Counted from the stretch's first letter, positions 1 to 6,694 are shown. The stretch: DNA of 13,219 nt from Candidatus Zixiibacteriota bacterium (GCA_020341875.1 CP070839.1:2524889-2538107); one strand, 5' to 3'. Numbers and translations are program-made. Notes: generated by a model not told the origin, from the sequence alone.

Positions 1-683
1 CTTAATTCACTAACGCTGGCTCCGTTCCGACTCATCTCCCTCAAGACCACTGCATCCTTTCGGAGCTTGCGGCTAATGAGCCGATCCATCATCTTTGTAT
101 TGCTGGTCTGCTCGCTCTCCGGCATCACGCTCTTAGGAACGACCCCGTACTTCTCGATCAGTTCCACTACATAGATCCAGAGGCCGCCGTCCGGAAAAGG
201 ACTCTTGAGTATCATGGTGAGCTCTCTATCCAGAGGATCACGTTCACGGGTTTCAATGATTAGTTCCAGGAAGGTGTTGGCCTTTTCGAATTTATCCCAG
301 AAGAATAGATAGCTCTGGGAGAATTCGAAATCCTTCAACTCATATCTCTCGATCACCCGGGGACGCATGATGTTCAGTCCGGCAAACAACCAGCACCGGC
401 CGCTGCTCTTCTGATTGGTAATTCCCTTGGTCTTGATCTTGTGGTTGAAGAGATTATCGTGATCCACGTACTTCTCGCGGTTCAACGCCAGCTTCTTGAT
501 GTCATTATTGGTCAAGGCATTCATCAAAGCGCGGGTCGGAGTATCCATCTTGAAGGACTGGCGTACCTCTTGGATAACCTCGGAAGTCAAACCGCCCTCG
601 TCGACCGGCTCTGTGTAGCCCACATTCGAGGTAGCTGTAAATACAGCCAGCAACAGAATGCCAAATGTCCCTGCTCTCAACAT
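1..683 (-). CDS. pepC: Aminopeptidase C / bleomycin hydrolase family cysteine peptidase, apparently exported; 3' end beyond the window
   Basis: The frame is open from an ATG at 683 to the left edge (227 codons seen), so the C-terminal part with the catalytic His and Asn is not visible. Residues 91-98 read QKSSGRCW, the papain-like C1B active-site signature with oxyanion Gln91 and catalytic Cys97. Further on, FSQSYLFFWDKFEKAN and DGGLWIYVVELIEKYG with VVPKSVMPES are the conserved blocks that follow the Cys in PepC/bleomycin hydrolase. The start is supported by AAGGAG about 8 bases upstream. Unlike the classical cytoplasmic enzymes, the first 25 residues form a short basic start, a hydrophobic core (GILLLAVFTA) and a polar stretch ending near GYTEP, which looks like a Sec signal peptide. 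Export is my inference. The family hydrolyses N-terminal residues from peptides and usually forms hexameric barrels. The gene stands alone, 240 bases beyond the stop of the membrane sulfatase-like gene. Confidence 0.9.
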   Translation of the reverse strand, partial: MLRAGTFGILLLAVFTATSNVGYTEPVDEGGLTSEVIQEVRQSFKMDTPTRALMNALTNNDIKKLALNREKYVDHDNLFNHKIKTKGITNQKSSGRCWLFAGLNIMRPRVIERYELKDFEFSQSYLFFWDKFEKANTFLELIIETRERDPLDRELTMILKSPFPDGGLWIYVVELIEKYGVVPKSVMPESEQTSNTKMMDRLISRKLRKDAVVLREMSRNGASVSEL

Positions 684-769
684 CACTTCACTCCTTGGTT
701 TAAATGGTTTGATCGTCGGCGTGTTATCGTTTGCTTGCATTGACTTAGTCCCAGCATCTCTGTGATAAC

Positions 770-798
770 AAGATACCAACTTTCGGACCGGTGCGCAA
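770..798 (-). promoter_or_regulatory. Candidate promoter for the pepC-like gene
   Basis: On the minus strand TTGCGC is followed after 17 bases by TATCTT, and a TG one base before the -10 makes it an extended -10. A start near 763 would give a leader of about 80 bases. The match is partial (3 of 6 and 4 of 6), so this is only a candidate. Confidence 0.3.
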
Positions 799-837
799 TA
801 GGAAGAATCACGGTCTCGCGAAAGGAATGGTCCCCCT

Positions 838-851
838 CCGGGAATTCCCGG
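838..851. repeat. 14-base perfect palindrome
   Basis: CCGGGAATTCCCGG lies in the 240-base gap between the sulfatase-like gene and the pepC-like gene. It has no T-tract on either side, so it is not an intrinsic terminator. It could be a protein-binding site or chance. Nothing else distinct is seen in 684-923 apart from the candidate promoter. Confidence 0.35.
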
Positions 852-923
852 TACGGGTTTCAGCCTGCGGGATCGAACTCAGACGAGAGAATTCCTGCAA
901 CGACCGCTTTCGTGGAGGGATAC

Positions 924-2936
924 TCAATTCGGAGACTTTTGCGGAGCCATCATTTCGATGCTGAGCTGCAGAAGGGAGCGTTCCTTGATCTGGAGACGTC
1001 TTACCACATTCGGTAGTTTCGACGACAAGTCGTGTTTTTGCTGGGGATCGCGGCGAATATCATAGATTGACGACTTCAGGCCAAGGTGTTCGACAAGATA
1101 GTAGGGTTCCTCCAACCACCCGATCAGGCCTCCGTCCAGCATCATGGCAAAACCCGTGTCCTCCGGAAGGAGCGAGAGTACATCTCGTCCCCAGGATTCG
1201 TGGAGAACAGGTTTTCCCAGAAGACCAAGTATGGTGGGGACCAGGTCGGTCTGGCTGGCTACTGAGGAGACCCTTCTTCCTGAAGTTTCCAGGACACCTG
1301 GCCCATATATCAGGCAGGCGATATGGAATCGGCCCCAGGGGAGCTGACCGGGTGAGTCAAGCAGCTTCCCGTGGTCTGCGACCAGGACGAATATCGTGTT
1401 CTCGAAATAGGGTTCCTTTTCCGCCTGGCGAAAGAACTCACCCAAAGACCAATCAGAGTAGTAAAAAGCATTCAGATAGTCAGAGCGGGGAATGTCCTGC
1501 CCGAACACCTCGAAATCGGGGGAAGGTAGAAGAAAAGGCTCATGGTTGCTCAAGGTTAGGATGATTCCCAGGAAGGGGCGGTCAGTCAGTTTGCCGAACT
1601 CCCGGTTTGCTCTGTCGAAGACCACGTGATCGGGAACACCCCACTTGCCCAGTCTTGTCTCAGAAGGAAAGTCCTTTTCCCCGATGAACCTTTCAACGCC
1701 TTGGTCTCTCAGGAAGCCTTCTATATTGTCGAACTGCAAATCGCCACCGTAGATCAGAATGGATCGGTAACCTCGCTCCCTTAGAATCTGCGCGATGGAA
1801 CTGAAAGGTCGGCCGGCCGCATACTGCTTCATAACGGAACGATAAGGCTGCGATGGAAAAGAGCAGAGGATCGACACCAGTCCCCGGTTGGTGCGAGTGC
1901 CGGTGGCGAAGAACCGCTCAAACAGGATGCCCTTCCGGGCCAGGTTGTCGAAGTTGGGAGTCACTCCTGCCTGCCCGCCTAACGCGCCGACATAATCCGC
2001 CAACCAGCTTTCCAACAGAATTATGACCACGTTATAATCCTTGGCTGTGTCAGTATTGGCCTCCGGATAATACCAGCGAGCCAGAGAACGGGAGGGTTCG
2101 GTGAGTATCTCCTTCGGGTTGGTCAGTAGACCCTGGACAGAGGATAAGACCTCAGCGGAAGGAAAGTAGCGAAACCTGTCAATAGATCCGCCGCTCTTGT
2201 GACGGTAGTCCTCCCAGTAGGATTTGCTGAGGGTGTAAGGCCCATTGAGGGCCAACTGGTTGGCAAAGTCATGGGGACTGAAATAGGCAACTCCCCAGTC
2301 CATGGGCGCAAGCTGCCATCGCCCACGTGCCCCCAAAAAGAGAAGTGCCAGAATTACCACGAAATAGATGAAACGAATGCCCACTTTTTCTTTTTGCTTC
2401 CGGCTGAAGATCCAGCCACTCATGCGGGTCAGAAAGAATCCGAATACAAAGATGAGTGCTGCAAGCAGAAGGAAGTAGAGGACCACCGGATAGCCGGACC
2501 AGGCTACGTACCAGGCCATGTCGGGCTGATCTGAGTATTCCAGGAACCAGTGGTTCAAGCGGGACCCAAATTCACCAAAGTATTCGATGTCCACCAGGCT
2601 AAGGAGAAAAAGCAGGCTGAAACAGACGACCAGGATCGTTAAGATCACGACTCGGGCCGGCTTCATCCGGTCGATGCTGACCAGCGGTAGATAACTGAGG
2701 ATGAATAGAGGAATAAGAATCCAGCTTATCACCACCAGGTCGAACCGTACCCCGATAAAGAAGGAGTAAAAAAGAGTGGACAGCGGAATGCCGGAGGCCA
2801 GAGTCCAGTGCTTAAGCAGAAATCCAAGGCGCAGCAGGGTCAGAGAGACCGCTGACGCCGCGAACACAGACGCAAAGAATAAGACGATCCTGGGAGGGGA
2901 AATGAGGTCGAGATTCCGACGAATCCGTTCGCTCAT
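924..2936 (-). CDS. LTA synthase family / sulfatase-superfamily membrane enzyme
   Basis: This 670-residue protein has an N-terminal membrane part of about five helices (roughly residues 15-38, 50-85, 93-115, 148-170 and 187-203), followed by a sulfatase-fold domain from about 300 to 650. The fold starts with NVVIILLES (Glu309, a likely metal ligand). FATGTRTNRG follows, where Thr349 fits the nucleophile that forms the phospho-intermediate in LtaS-like enzymes; the Cys/Ser-x-Pro-x-Arg signature of true sulfatases is absent. LSNHEPF (His464) and FVLVADHGK (Asp521, His522) complete the metal site. Known relatives transfer phosphoglycerol or phosphoethanolamine from phospholipids to glycans or lipids at the outer face of the inner membrane. 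In a Gram-negative setting, modification of LPS, lipid or periplasmic glucan is more likely than lipoteichoic acid synthesis; the substrate is not shown. The start at 2936 has a weak AGAAG site. The gene begins 63 bases after ccmD and may belong to that transcript. Confidence 0.87.
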   Translation of the reverse strand: MSERIRRNLDLISPPRIVLFFASVFAASAVSLTLLRLGFLLKHWTLASGIPLSTLFYSFFIGVRFDLVVISWILIPLFILSYLPLVSIDRMKPARVVILTILVVCFSLLFLLSLVDIEYFGEFGSRLNHWFLEYSDQPDMAWYVAWSGYPVVLYFLLLAALIFVFGFFLTRMSGWIFSRKQKEKVGIRFIYFVVILALLFLGARGRWQLAPMDWGVAYFSPHDFANQLALNGPYTLSKSYWEDYRHKSGGSIDRFRYFPSAEVLSSVQGLLTNPKEILTEPSRSLARWYYPEANTDTAKDYNVVIILLESWLADYVGALGGQAGVTPNFDNLARKGILFERFFATGTRTNRGLVSILCSFPSQPYRSVMKQYAAGRPFSSIAQILRERGYRSILIYGGDLQFDNIEGFLRDQGVERFIGEKDFPSETRLGKWGVPDHVVFDRANREFGKLTDRPFLGIILTLSNHEPFLLPSPDFEVFGQDIPRSDYLNAFYYSDWSLGEFFRQAEKEPYFENTIFVLVADHGKLLDSPGQLPWGRFHIACLIYGPGVLETSGRRVSSVASQTDLVPTILGLLGKPVLHESWGRDVLSLLPEDTGFAMMLDGGLIGWLEEPYYLVEHLGLKSSIYDIRRDPQQKHDLSSKLPNVVRRLQIKERSLLQLSIEMMAPQKSPN

Positions 2937-2999
2937 AGCGCATTTCTTCTGATGCCGAGGATCAATCCCTGCAAGAGGAACCCATCAATCGGCGGGTTT

Positions 3000-3107
3000 T
3001 CACTTCTTCTCGAGTTTCTTGACCTTCGCATCCAGCCTCAGAAGGTAAAGAAACACTCCCACCCATATGACCAGGGTCACGATCATGACCACGTAGTTTG
3101 AGGTCAT
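3000..3107 (-). CDS. ccmD: CcmD-like small membrane protein of the haem exporter
   Basis: This is a 35-residue protein. It has a short polar start (MTSNY), one transmembrane helix from about residue 6 to 23, and a basic, coiled C-terminus (RLDAKVKKLEKK). Its ATG overlaps the ccmC stop as ATGA, and AGGAGG lies 7 bases upstream, so it is surely meant to be translated. CcmD proteins are tiny single-helix subunits that help release haem-loaded CcmE from the CcmABC complex. The small size, topology, basic tail and position directly after ccmC fit this. There is almost no sequence to align, so the assignment rests mainly on context. Confidence 0.82.
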   Translation of the reverse strand: MTSNYVVMIVTLVIWVGVFLYLLRLDAKVKKLEKK

Positions 3108-3775
3108 ACTGATTCCTCCTTAAGTTCACCCGACAGTGTGTTTATCCGTGTCTCCAGCTTAAACAGCCAGACATAGAGAGAAGTAAAACCGAGAAGCGAC
3201 GCCAAGAAAGTGGCCAGGATGGCTGGCGGCATCTGGAAGCGGAATCTCTGGTCTATCACCGAATCGGTAGGATGCAGCGACTGATAGACCCGCGGCACCA
3301 CGAAGACCAAAAACGGCACGGTGACGAAGGCTAAGATGGCGTAAACGCTCGACAGGGCCGCTCTCCTCTCCTCCGGTTCCACGGCCGATCTTAAAACAAG
3401 ATAGGCTCCGTAAATCAACAGCAGGATGAAAAGAGACGTCTCGCGTGGGTCCCAGTTCCAGTAGGAGCCCCAGGAGGATTTTGCGAATATCGACCCGGTG
3501 ATGGTGGCCAGGATGGCAAACAGAAGGCCCAGGCGGGATGCCACAGCCGCCTTGGCGTCAAGGGCCAGATCTTTGCCCCGGAGGTACCTTATGGAGTAGA
3601 CAAACGCCGTCAAGAAAGCCAAAACCGCCACCCAGGCCACGGGCACGTGAAAGAAGAAGATCCTGGATACGTCGCCCAGTTGGGATTGGGGCGGCGGCAA
3701 GAGAAAAGCCGCGACTATCACCCCACACATCCAGACTAACAAGAGTAACTTCCAAAACATATGCTCCACCCGCAT
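3104..3775 (-). CDS. ccmC: Haem exporter protein CcmC (cytochrome c biogenesis)
   Basis: CcmC presents haem on the outer face of the inner membrane for covalent attachment to CcmE. This 223-residue protein has six predicted helices (about 8-26, 45-63, 83-97, 114-130, 146-161 and 186-204). The tryptophan-rich WWD segment WGSYWNWDPRET sits at 102-113, between helices 3 and 4. The two conserved external histidines that bracket it are His43 (FFHVP) and His168 (QSLHPT). Length and layout match CcmC rather than the longer CcsA or CcmF. The start is uncertain: ATG at 3775 has no clear ribosome site, while ATG at 3760 (MFWK) has GGTGGAG just before it, so the true protein may be five residues shorter. 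It follows ccmB by 9 bases and overlaps ccmD by 4. Confidence 0.93.
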   Translation of the reverse strand: MRVEHMFWKLLLLVWMCGVIVAAFLLPPPQSQLGDVSRIFFFHVPVAWVAVLAFLTAFVYSIRYLRGKDLALDAKAAVASRLGLLFAILATITGSIFAKSSWGSYWNWDPRETSLFILLLIYGAYLVLRSAVEPEERRAALSSVYAILAFVTVPFLVFVVPRVYQSLHPTDSVIDQRFRFQMPPAILATFLASLLGFTSLYVWLFKLETRINTLSGELKEESV

Positions 3776-3784
3776 TAGAGTTTG

Positions 3785-4468
3785 TTATTCGCTCCAAACG
3801 AAATCGAACAGAAGCAACGATGCCGTGAACATCACCACCGCGTAGGATATGAGTAATCTGAGATCGCTCCAGCAGGCAGAAAAGCCCTCTCCCTGCAAGG
3901 AGAGGTACGTGCCGTCTATCGCCGCTATCAACAGCGGCAAGAGTATGGGAAACGACAGCACCGCAAAGAGCGCTCCCTTAACCCGGGCCCGGGATATGAT
4001 GGCAGCTATGATGGTGGTGGCAGACGCCAATCCCAGGCTGCCGACCAGAAGTACCGACAGAAAGAGCCACAAGTTCAGAATGGGTACGTTCACCAGAACT
4101 GCAAACACGGGAACGACCACGATCTCCAGGATCAGAAGAAGGGCCAGATTGTAGAGGAACTTTCCGCACAATACGATACCGGGTGTGGCTACCAGTCTCA
4201 AGAGGTTGACCGTTCTGCTCTCCTCCTCTTTTACGAAGACCTGAGCCAACCCGGACATGGAGGAGAAGAATATGACCAGCCAGAAAAGAGACGCAGCCAT
4301 TTTGGGACTCAGGGAGGACGCACCCAAGGAGAAGCTCACCACTGCCAGCGTGGTAAGGGCAAACATGAGGATGGCATTCAGAGCGTAGCGGGTGCGGAAC
4401 TCCGACTTCAGGTCTTTAGCCAACAACCACGCTGACCTAATTGCCCAACTGGATGACTCGATCGCCAT
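3785..4468 (-). CDS. ccmB: Haem exporter permease CcmB
   Basis: CcmB is the membrane subunit that pairs with the CcmA ATPase in the CcmABCD complex, which frees holo-CcmE during cytochrome c maturation. The 227 residues contain six hydrophobic segments (about 31-49, 58-75, 102-126, 130-158, 164-184 and 204-222). The N-terminal cytoplasmic stretch LLAKDLKSEFRTRYALN and the loop EEESRTVNLLRLVATP (81-96) after helix 2 are typical of the family. The ATG at 4468 gives a 32-base overlap with the end of ccmA. TTG codons at residues 15-16 would shorten it but lack support. It lies between ccmA and ccmC in the usual order. Confidence 0.93.
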   Translation of the reverse strand: MAIESSSWAIRSAWLLAKDLKSEFRTRYALNAILMFALTTLAVVSFSLGASSLSPKMAASLFWLVIFFSSMSGLAQVFVKEEESRTVNLLRLVATPGIVLCGKFLYNLALLLILEIVVVPVFAVLVNVPILNLWLFLSVLLVGSLGLASATTIIAAIISRARVKGALFAVLSFPILLPLLIAAIDGTYLSLQGEGFSACWSDLRLLISYAVVMFTASLLLFDFVWSE

Positions 4469-5054
4469 ATTTCAGATCTGCCTTCTCGTTAGTGGCCAGA
4501 ATCAATATTCCTCTTTCCTTTTGTTGGGAGACTATCCGGTCCACCAGCAAGATTCCATCCTCGTCCAAGTTCGCAGTCGGCTCATCCAAAAGCAGAACTC
4601 TCGGATCGAACAGGAGAGCCAAGGCATATTTCAGCCTCTGCTTCATTCCCGAGGAGAAGGAGAAAACCGGGTCATCCTCCCTTCCGGCGAGACCGACCTG
4701 ATCTATTTTCATCTCAAGCTCACCCCTGCTCAAGTTCAGACCCCGAATGCGGGAAAGGAACAGGAGATTCTCCAGGGCGGTCAGCTCGCCGTAGAGCTCC
4801 AAATCCGGCATCACCAGCCCGAGAAGATTCCTGCTCTCCTGCCGGGTGAGGTTTCTCTCCCCGAAGTTGATCAAAACTTCACCCTTGGTGGGACGAAGAA
4901 GCCCGCACAGAATCTTTAGCAGTGTCGTCTTGCCCGATCCATTCTTGCCCGTTACCACCAGCGAGCCTTTCTCCTCAAGATAGAGATCGAGCCGATCGAA
5001 TATCTTGCGTGTGCCAAACCATTTCCCCAGCTCTTTGGTCTGCAGTGAGATCAT
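4437..5054 (-). CDS. ccmA: Haem exporter ATP-binding protein CcmA
   Basis: This is a complete small ABC ATPase of 205 residues, the normal CcmA length. Walker A is GKNGSGKT (36-43), the ABC signature is FSSGMKQR (133-140), Walker B is VLLLDEPT (153-160) with catalytic Glu158, and the D-loop is ANLD (161-164). The usual switch (H-loop) histidine near the C-terminus appears to be replaced by asparagine: the sequence reads LILATNEKAD, Asn189. ATP hydrolysis by CcmA drives release of haem-loaded CcmE rather than haem transport itself. It is the first gene of the ccm operon, about 39 bases after the predicted transcription start, and has only a weak ribosome site (AGGG, distant). It overlaps ccmB by 32 bases. 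CcmE, F, G and H are not in this window. Confidence 0.93.
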   Translation of the reverse strand: MISLQTKELGKWFGTRKIFDRLDLYLEEKGSLVVTGKNGSGKTTLLKILCGLLRPTKGEVLINFGERNLTRQESRNLLGLVMPDLELYGELTALENLLFLSRIRGLNLSRGELEMKIDQVGLAGREDDPVFSFSSGMKQRLKYALALLFDPRVLLLDEPTANLDEDGILLVDRIVSQQKERGILILATNEKADLKYGDRVIQLGN

Positions 5055-5099
5055 CGGTTTCGCTTACCCTGAGAGCCTTTCAAGATCAACGTTCAAAGG

Positions 5100-5128
5100 A
5101 AAATATCACAAACCCCATACCGAGTCAA
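5100..5128 (-). promoter_or_regulatory. Sigma70-type promoter of the ccmABCD operon
   Basis: On the minus strand TTGACT (5128-5123) is followed after exactly 17 bases by TATTTT (5105-5100). Transcription would start near 5093, about 39 bases before the ccmA ATG. It lies just downstream of the lepB terminator, so the ccm genes look like their own transcription unit. Confidence 0.7.
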
Positions 5129-5164
5129 GAGAAATGAGAGTCAACTTCTGCCAGCCAGGCATAG

Positions 5165-5212
5165 AAAAAAGGGATTCTGGGGGACTCCGAGAAGGAGTCT
5201 CTCCAAAATCCC
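5165..5212 (-). terminator. Rho-independent terminator after lepB
   Basis: Read on the minus strand, arms GGGATT and AATCCC close the outer stem, and GACTCC/GGAGTC with a five-base loop (TTCTC) form the inner stem, with a small internal mismatch between them. Six T residues follow (5170-5165). It lies 29 bases after the lepB stop and separates lepB from the ccm promoter. Confidence 0.87.
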
Positions 5213-5241
5213 TGGCGCTTCGGCTCAAGAGTTTCCGGAAG

Positions 5242-5970
5242 CTAATCTATGGTGCTCAAGAGCCTACCCCATCTTACCCGCTGCGGAAGATGCAGGATAT
5301 TATATCCGACATTGTGTGGTACCGACAGGATGTCTCTGCTCGACACCGCCGGGGCCTTGGGGTCGGGAGCCCAGGACCAATGGATGATCATGGCCTTGCC
5401 CAAAACCAGCTCTCTGGGCAGAAATCCCCAGAAGCGAGAGTCTGCGCTGTTGTCCCGATTGTCCCCCATCATAAACAGATGACCCTTGGGCACCTTGGCG
5501 GGCCCGTAATTGTCGCGCACGTCCCTGCCAGGCGAACGGGTATTCGGATCGGTATACTTTGCCAGACCGGGATCGTCAACCCGTTTCCCGTCAATATATA
5601 AAACCTTGTTTTTGATCTCAACCGTCTGCCCCTCTACCGCCACGCACCTCTTTATGTAGTTTACCTTGGGGTTGAGGGGATACTTGAAGATGACGATATC
5701 GCCCGGCTTCGGTTCTCTGAAGGCCGGAAGATGAACCGGCAGAAGAGGAACTTTGGAACCATAGATGAACTTGTTGGCCAGGAGAAAATCGCCCACCAGC
5801 AGGGTATCCTCCATCGAACCGGAGGGGATCTTGTAGGCCTCCACCACCGAGCACTTGACTATCAACGCGAAGATCAACGCTATGGCAAACGATTCTACGT
5901 ACTCCCTTACCACGGTAAGTGCAGATTTCTTCTCTTTCTTCTTGACTTGCTTCTTCTGCTTCCTGAACAC
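5242..5970 (-). CDS. lepB: Signal peptidase I
   Basis: This is a type I signal peptidase (S26) of 242 residues, which cleaves Sec and Tat signal peptides at the outer face of the inner membrane. A lysine-rich cytoplasmic tail (1-16) is followed by one membrane helix (about 24-43). Box B is KIPSGSMEDTL with catalytic Ser52, box D is YIKRCVAVEG with the general base Lys107, and box E is GDNRDNSADSR at 169-179. Length is short, as in single-anchor enzymes. The start is GTG at 5970, chosen because GGAGG lies 7 bases upstream and the lysine-rich tail begins there. A strong terminator follows the stop. No convincing promoter is visible upstream. It may process the exported PepC-like protein encoded nearby, but that would be a general housekeeping role. 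Confidence 0.96.
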   Translation of the reverse strand: MFRKQKKQVKKKEKKSALTVVREYVESFAIALIFALIVKCSVVEAYKIPSGSMEDTLLVGDFLLANKFIYGSKVPLLPVHLPAFREPKPGDIVIFKYPLNPKVNYIKRCVAVEGQTVEIKNKVLYIDGKRVDDPGLAKYTDPNTRSPGRDVRDNYGPAKVPKGHLFMMGDNRDNSADSRFWGFLPRELVLGKAMIIHWSWAPDPKAPAVSSRDILSVPHNVGYNILHLPQRVRWGRLLSTID

Positions 5971-6102
5971 GGGGCTTCCTCCGGTTTGACCTTTGAAATC
6001 TTCTCTTCAGTATACGACCGGGCCGACCGCTTGGTTTAAGAATATTTGCCGGGGGACGCCGTGCGGCCAGCGATCATCCCGATTCTGAATTTTTCCTTTA
6101 CT

Positions 6103-6387
6103 ATGAGAGGGAGCAACTTATTTTGCCTTAACGAGCGAGAAAGCATCGAAGGACATCGCGCTGAGGTACTCCGGAAAAGAGCTGAAAATGGCCTCGGTTT
6201 CAGCATTCAAAGGAAGGTAGGTGCAGATTTGAACCTTTACAGGGACCAGGTTGAGGGATTGAACAAGAAAGTCCCCCTGCTGGACGGGTCTCTCACCCGT
6301 TACGTGAATCTGGACAACTTGGGAGAGTATCTCCCGGAAGACTTCGGTTTCGATTACAGAACCTATTTCGATTTTTCCACGGAGTGA
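6103..6387 (+). CDS. Doubtful hypothetical ORF (94 residues) with an antisense partner
   Basis: I do not recognise this product. From ATG at 6103 it encodes 94 residues, rather charged, ending in an acidic, aromatic tail (DFGFDYRTYFDFSTE). There is no ribosome binding site before the ATG. On the opposite strand a 116-residue frame (6468-6118) shares the same codon boundaries; its only start is a TTG inside a REP-like hairpin loop. That antisense frame is rich in Val, Gln and His, as expected when Asp, Leu and Val codons are read backwards, so the plus frame is the likelier of the two. Both may be chance or the remains of a dead gene. Confidence 0.22.
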   Translation: MRGSNLFCLNERESIEGHRAEVLRKRAENGLGFSIQRKVGADLNLYRDQVEGLNKKVPLLDGSLTRYVNLDNLGEYLPEDFGFDYRTYFDFSTE

Positions 6388-6420
6388 TTTTAGAGTAGAG
6401 AGGGTCAGCTTATCGCTGTT

Positions 6421-6478
6421 CGGGCACGAGTTGCACTCCTGCCCGCAGAAAGAAGGATAGGGGTGCAACCCCTATCCT
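6421..6478. repeat. Pair of REP-like hairpins (BIME-like unit)
   Basis: Hairpin one (6421-6445) has arms CGGGCAcGAG and CTCcTGCCCG around loop TTGCA, with one C-C mismatch. Hairpin two (6454-6478) has perfect 10-base arms AGGATAGGGG and CCCCTATCCT around loop TGCAA. The loops are reverse complements of each other, so the two elements face opposite ways, 8 bases apart, as in paired REP elements. Neither is followed by a T-tract. A third hairpin with similar architecture lies at 8019-8051. Confidence 0.7.
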
Positions 6479-6591
6479 AACAGAAGTCCCACTGTGGCAA
6501 CTGAAGCTTCACACAAGTCCGCTGACAGCAGGGTCCATCCCACGAGAGAACAGTTGGAGAATAGTCCGTCACAATCGCCTCGCCATTCCTC

Positions 6592-6620
6592 TTGACAAAC
6601 AGTTGATCGTTCCGTATAAT
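6592..6620 (+). promoter_or_regulatory. Perfect-consensus sigma70 promoter of the TPR gene
   Basis: TTGACA (6592-6597) and TATAAT (6615-6620) match the consensus at all 12 positions with the ideal 17-base spacer. A start near 6627 gives a leader of about 118 bases before the ATG at 6745. No other gene lies downstream on this strand before the TPR gene. Confidence 0.87.
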
Positions 6621-6629
6621 CGACTGACG

Positions 6630-6694
6630 CAAGGATTTCCTTGTGGCCAGCTATGCGGACTGCTCTGATTCTCCGAGGGGTCAACCTGGGAGAA
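6630..6694 (+). other. Structured 5' leader: two small hairpins
   Basis: CAAGG/CCTTG (6630-6643) would form at the very 5' end of the predicted transcript. A second hairpin has outer arms TTCTCC/GGAGAA (6669-6674, 6689-6694), a G-G mismatch and inner arms AGG/CCT around a six-base loop. I do not recognise a known riboswitch. The structures may protect the mRNA or tune translation; their role is not shown. Confidence 0.4.

Larger units (their letters stand above)
5971..6591. other. Long region without a convincing gene, upstream of both lepB and the TPR gene
   Basis: This 621-base stretch separates the two divergent halves of the window. It holds a doubtful ORF pair on opposite strands around 6103-6468, the two REP-like hairpins at 6421-6478, and a 10-base palindrome TGAAGCTTCA at 6502-6511. 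No tRNA, rRNA or recognisable protein domain is seen. It could be remains of a decayed gene plus inserted repeat sequence. Confidence 0.5.

Noticed and set aside
441..743. Plus-strand ORF of 100 residues
   Set aside because: It is antisense to the pepC-like gene, which has the clear active-site motif and signal peptide. No ribosome site.
1067..1564. Plus-strand ORF of 165 residues
   Set aside because: It is a shadow of the sulfatase-family gene; composition is rich in Arg, Pro, Ser and Gly with no domain.
924..2936. Reading as a true lipoteichoic acid synthase
   Set aside because: The catalytic layout is shared, but LPS core genes and CcmABCD point to a Gram-negative envelope, so the substrate is left open.
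4392..4919. Plus-strand ORF of 175 residues
   Set aside because: It lies antisense to ccmA and ccmB, whose motifs are unmistakable.
5005..5601. Plus-strand ORF of 198 residues
   Set aside because: It runs across the lepB terminator and antisense to lepB boxes; no supporting start or motif.
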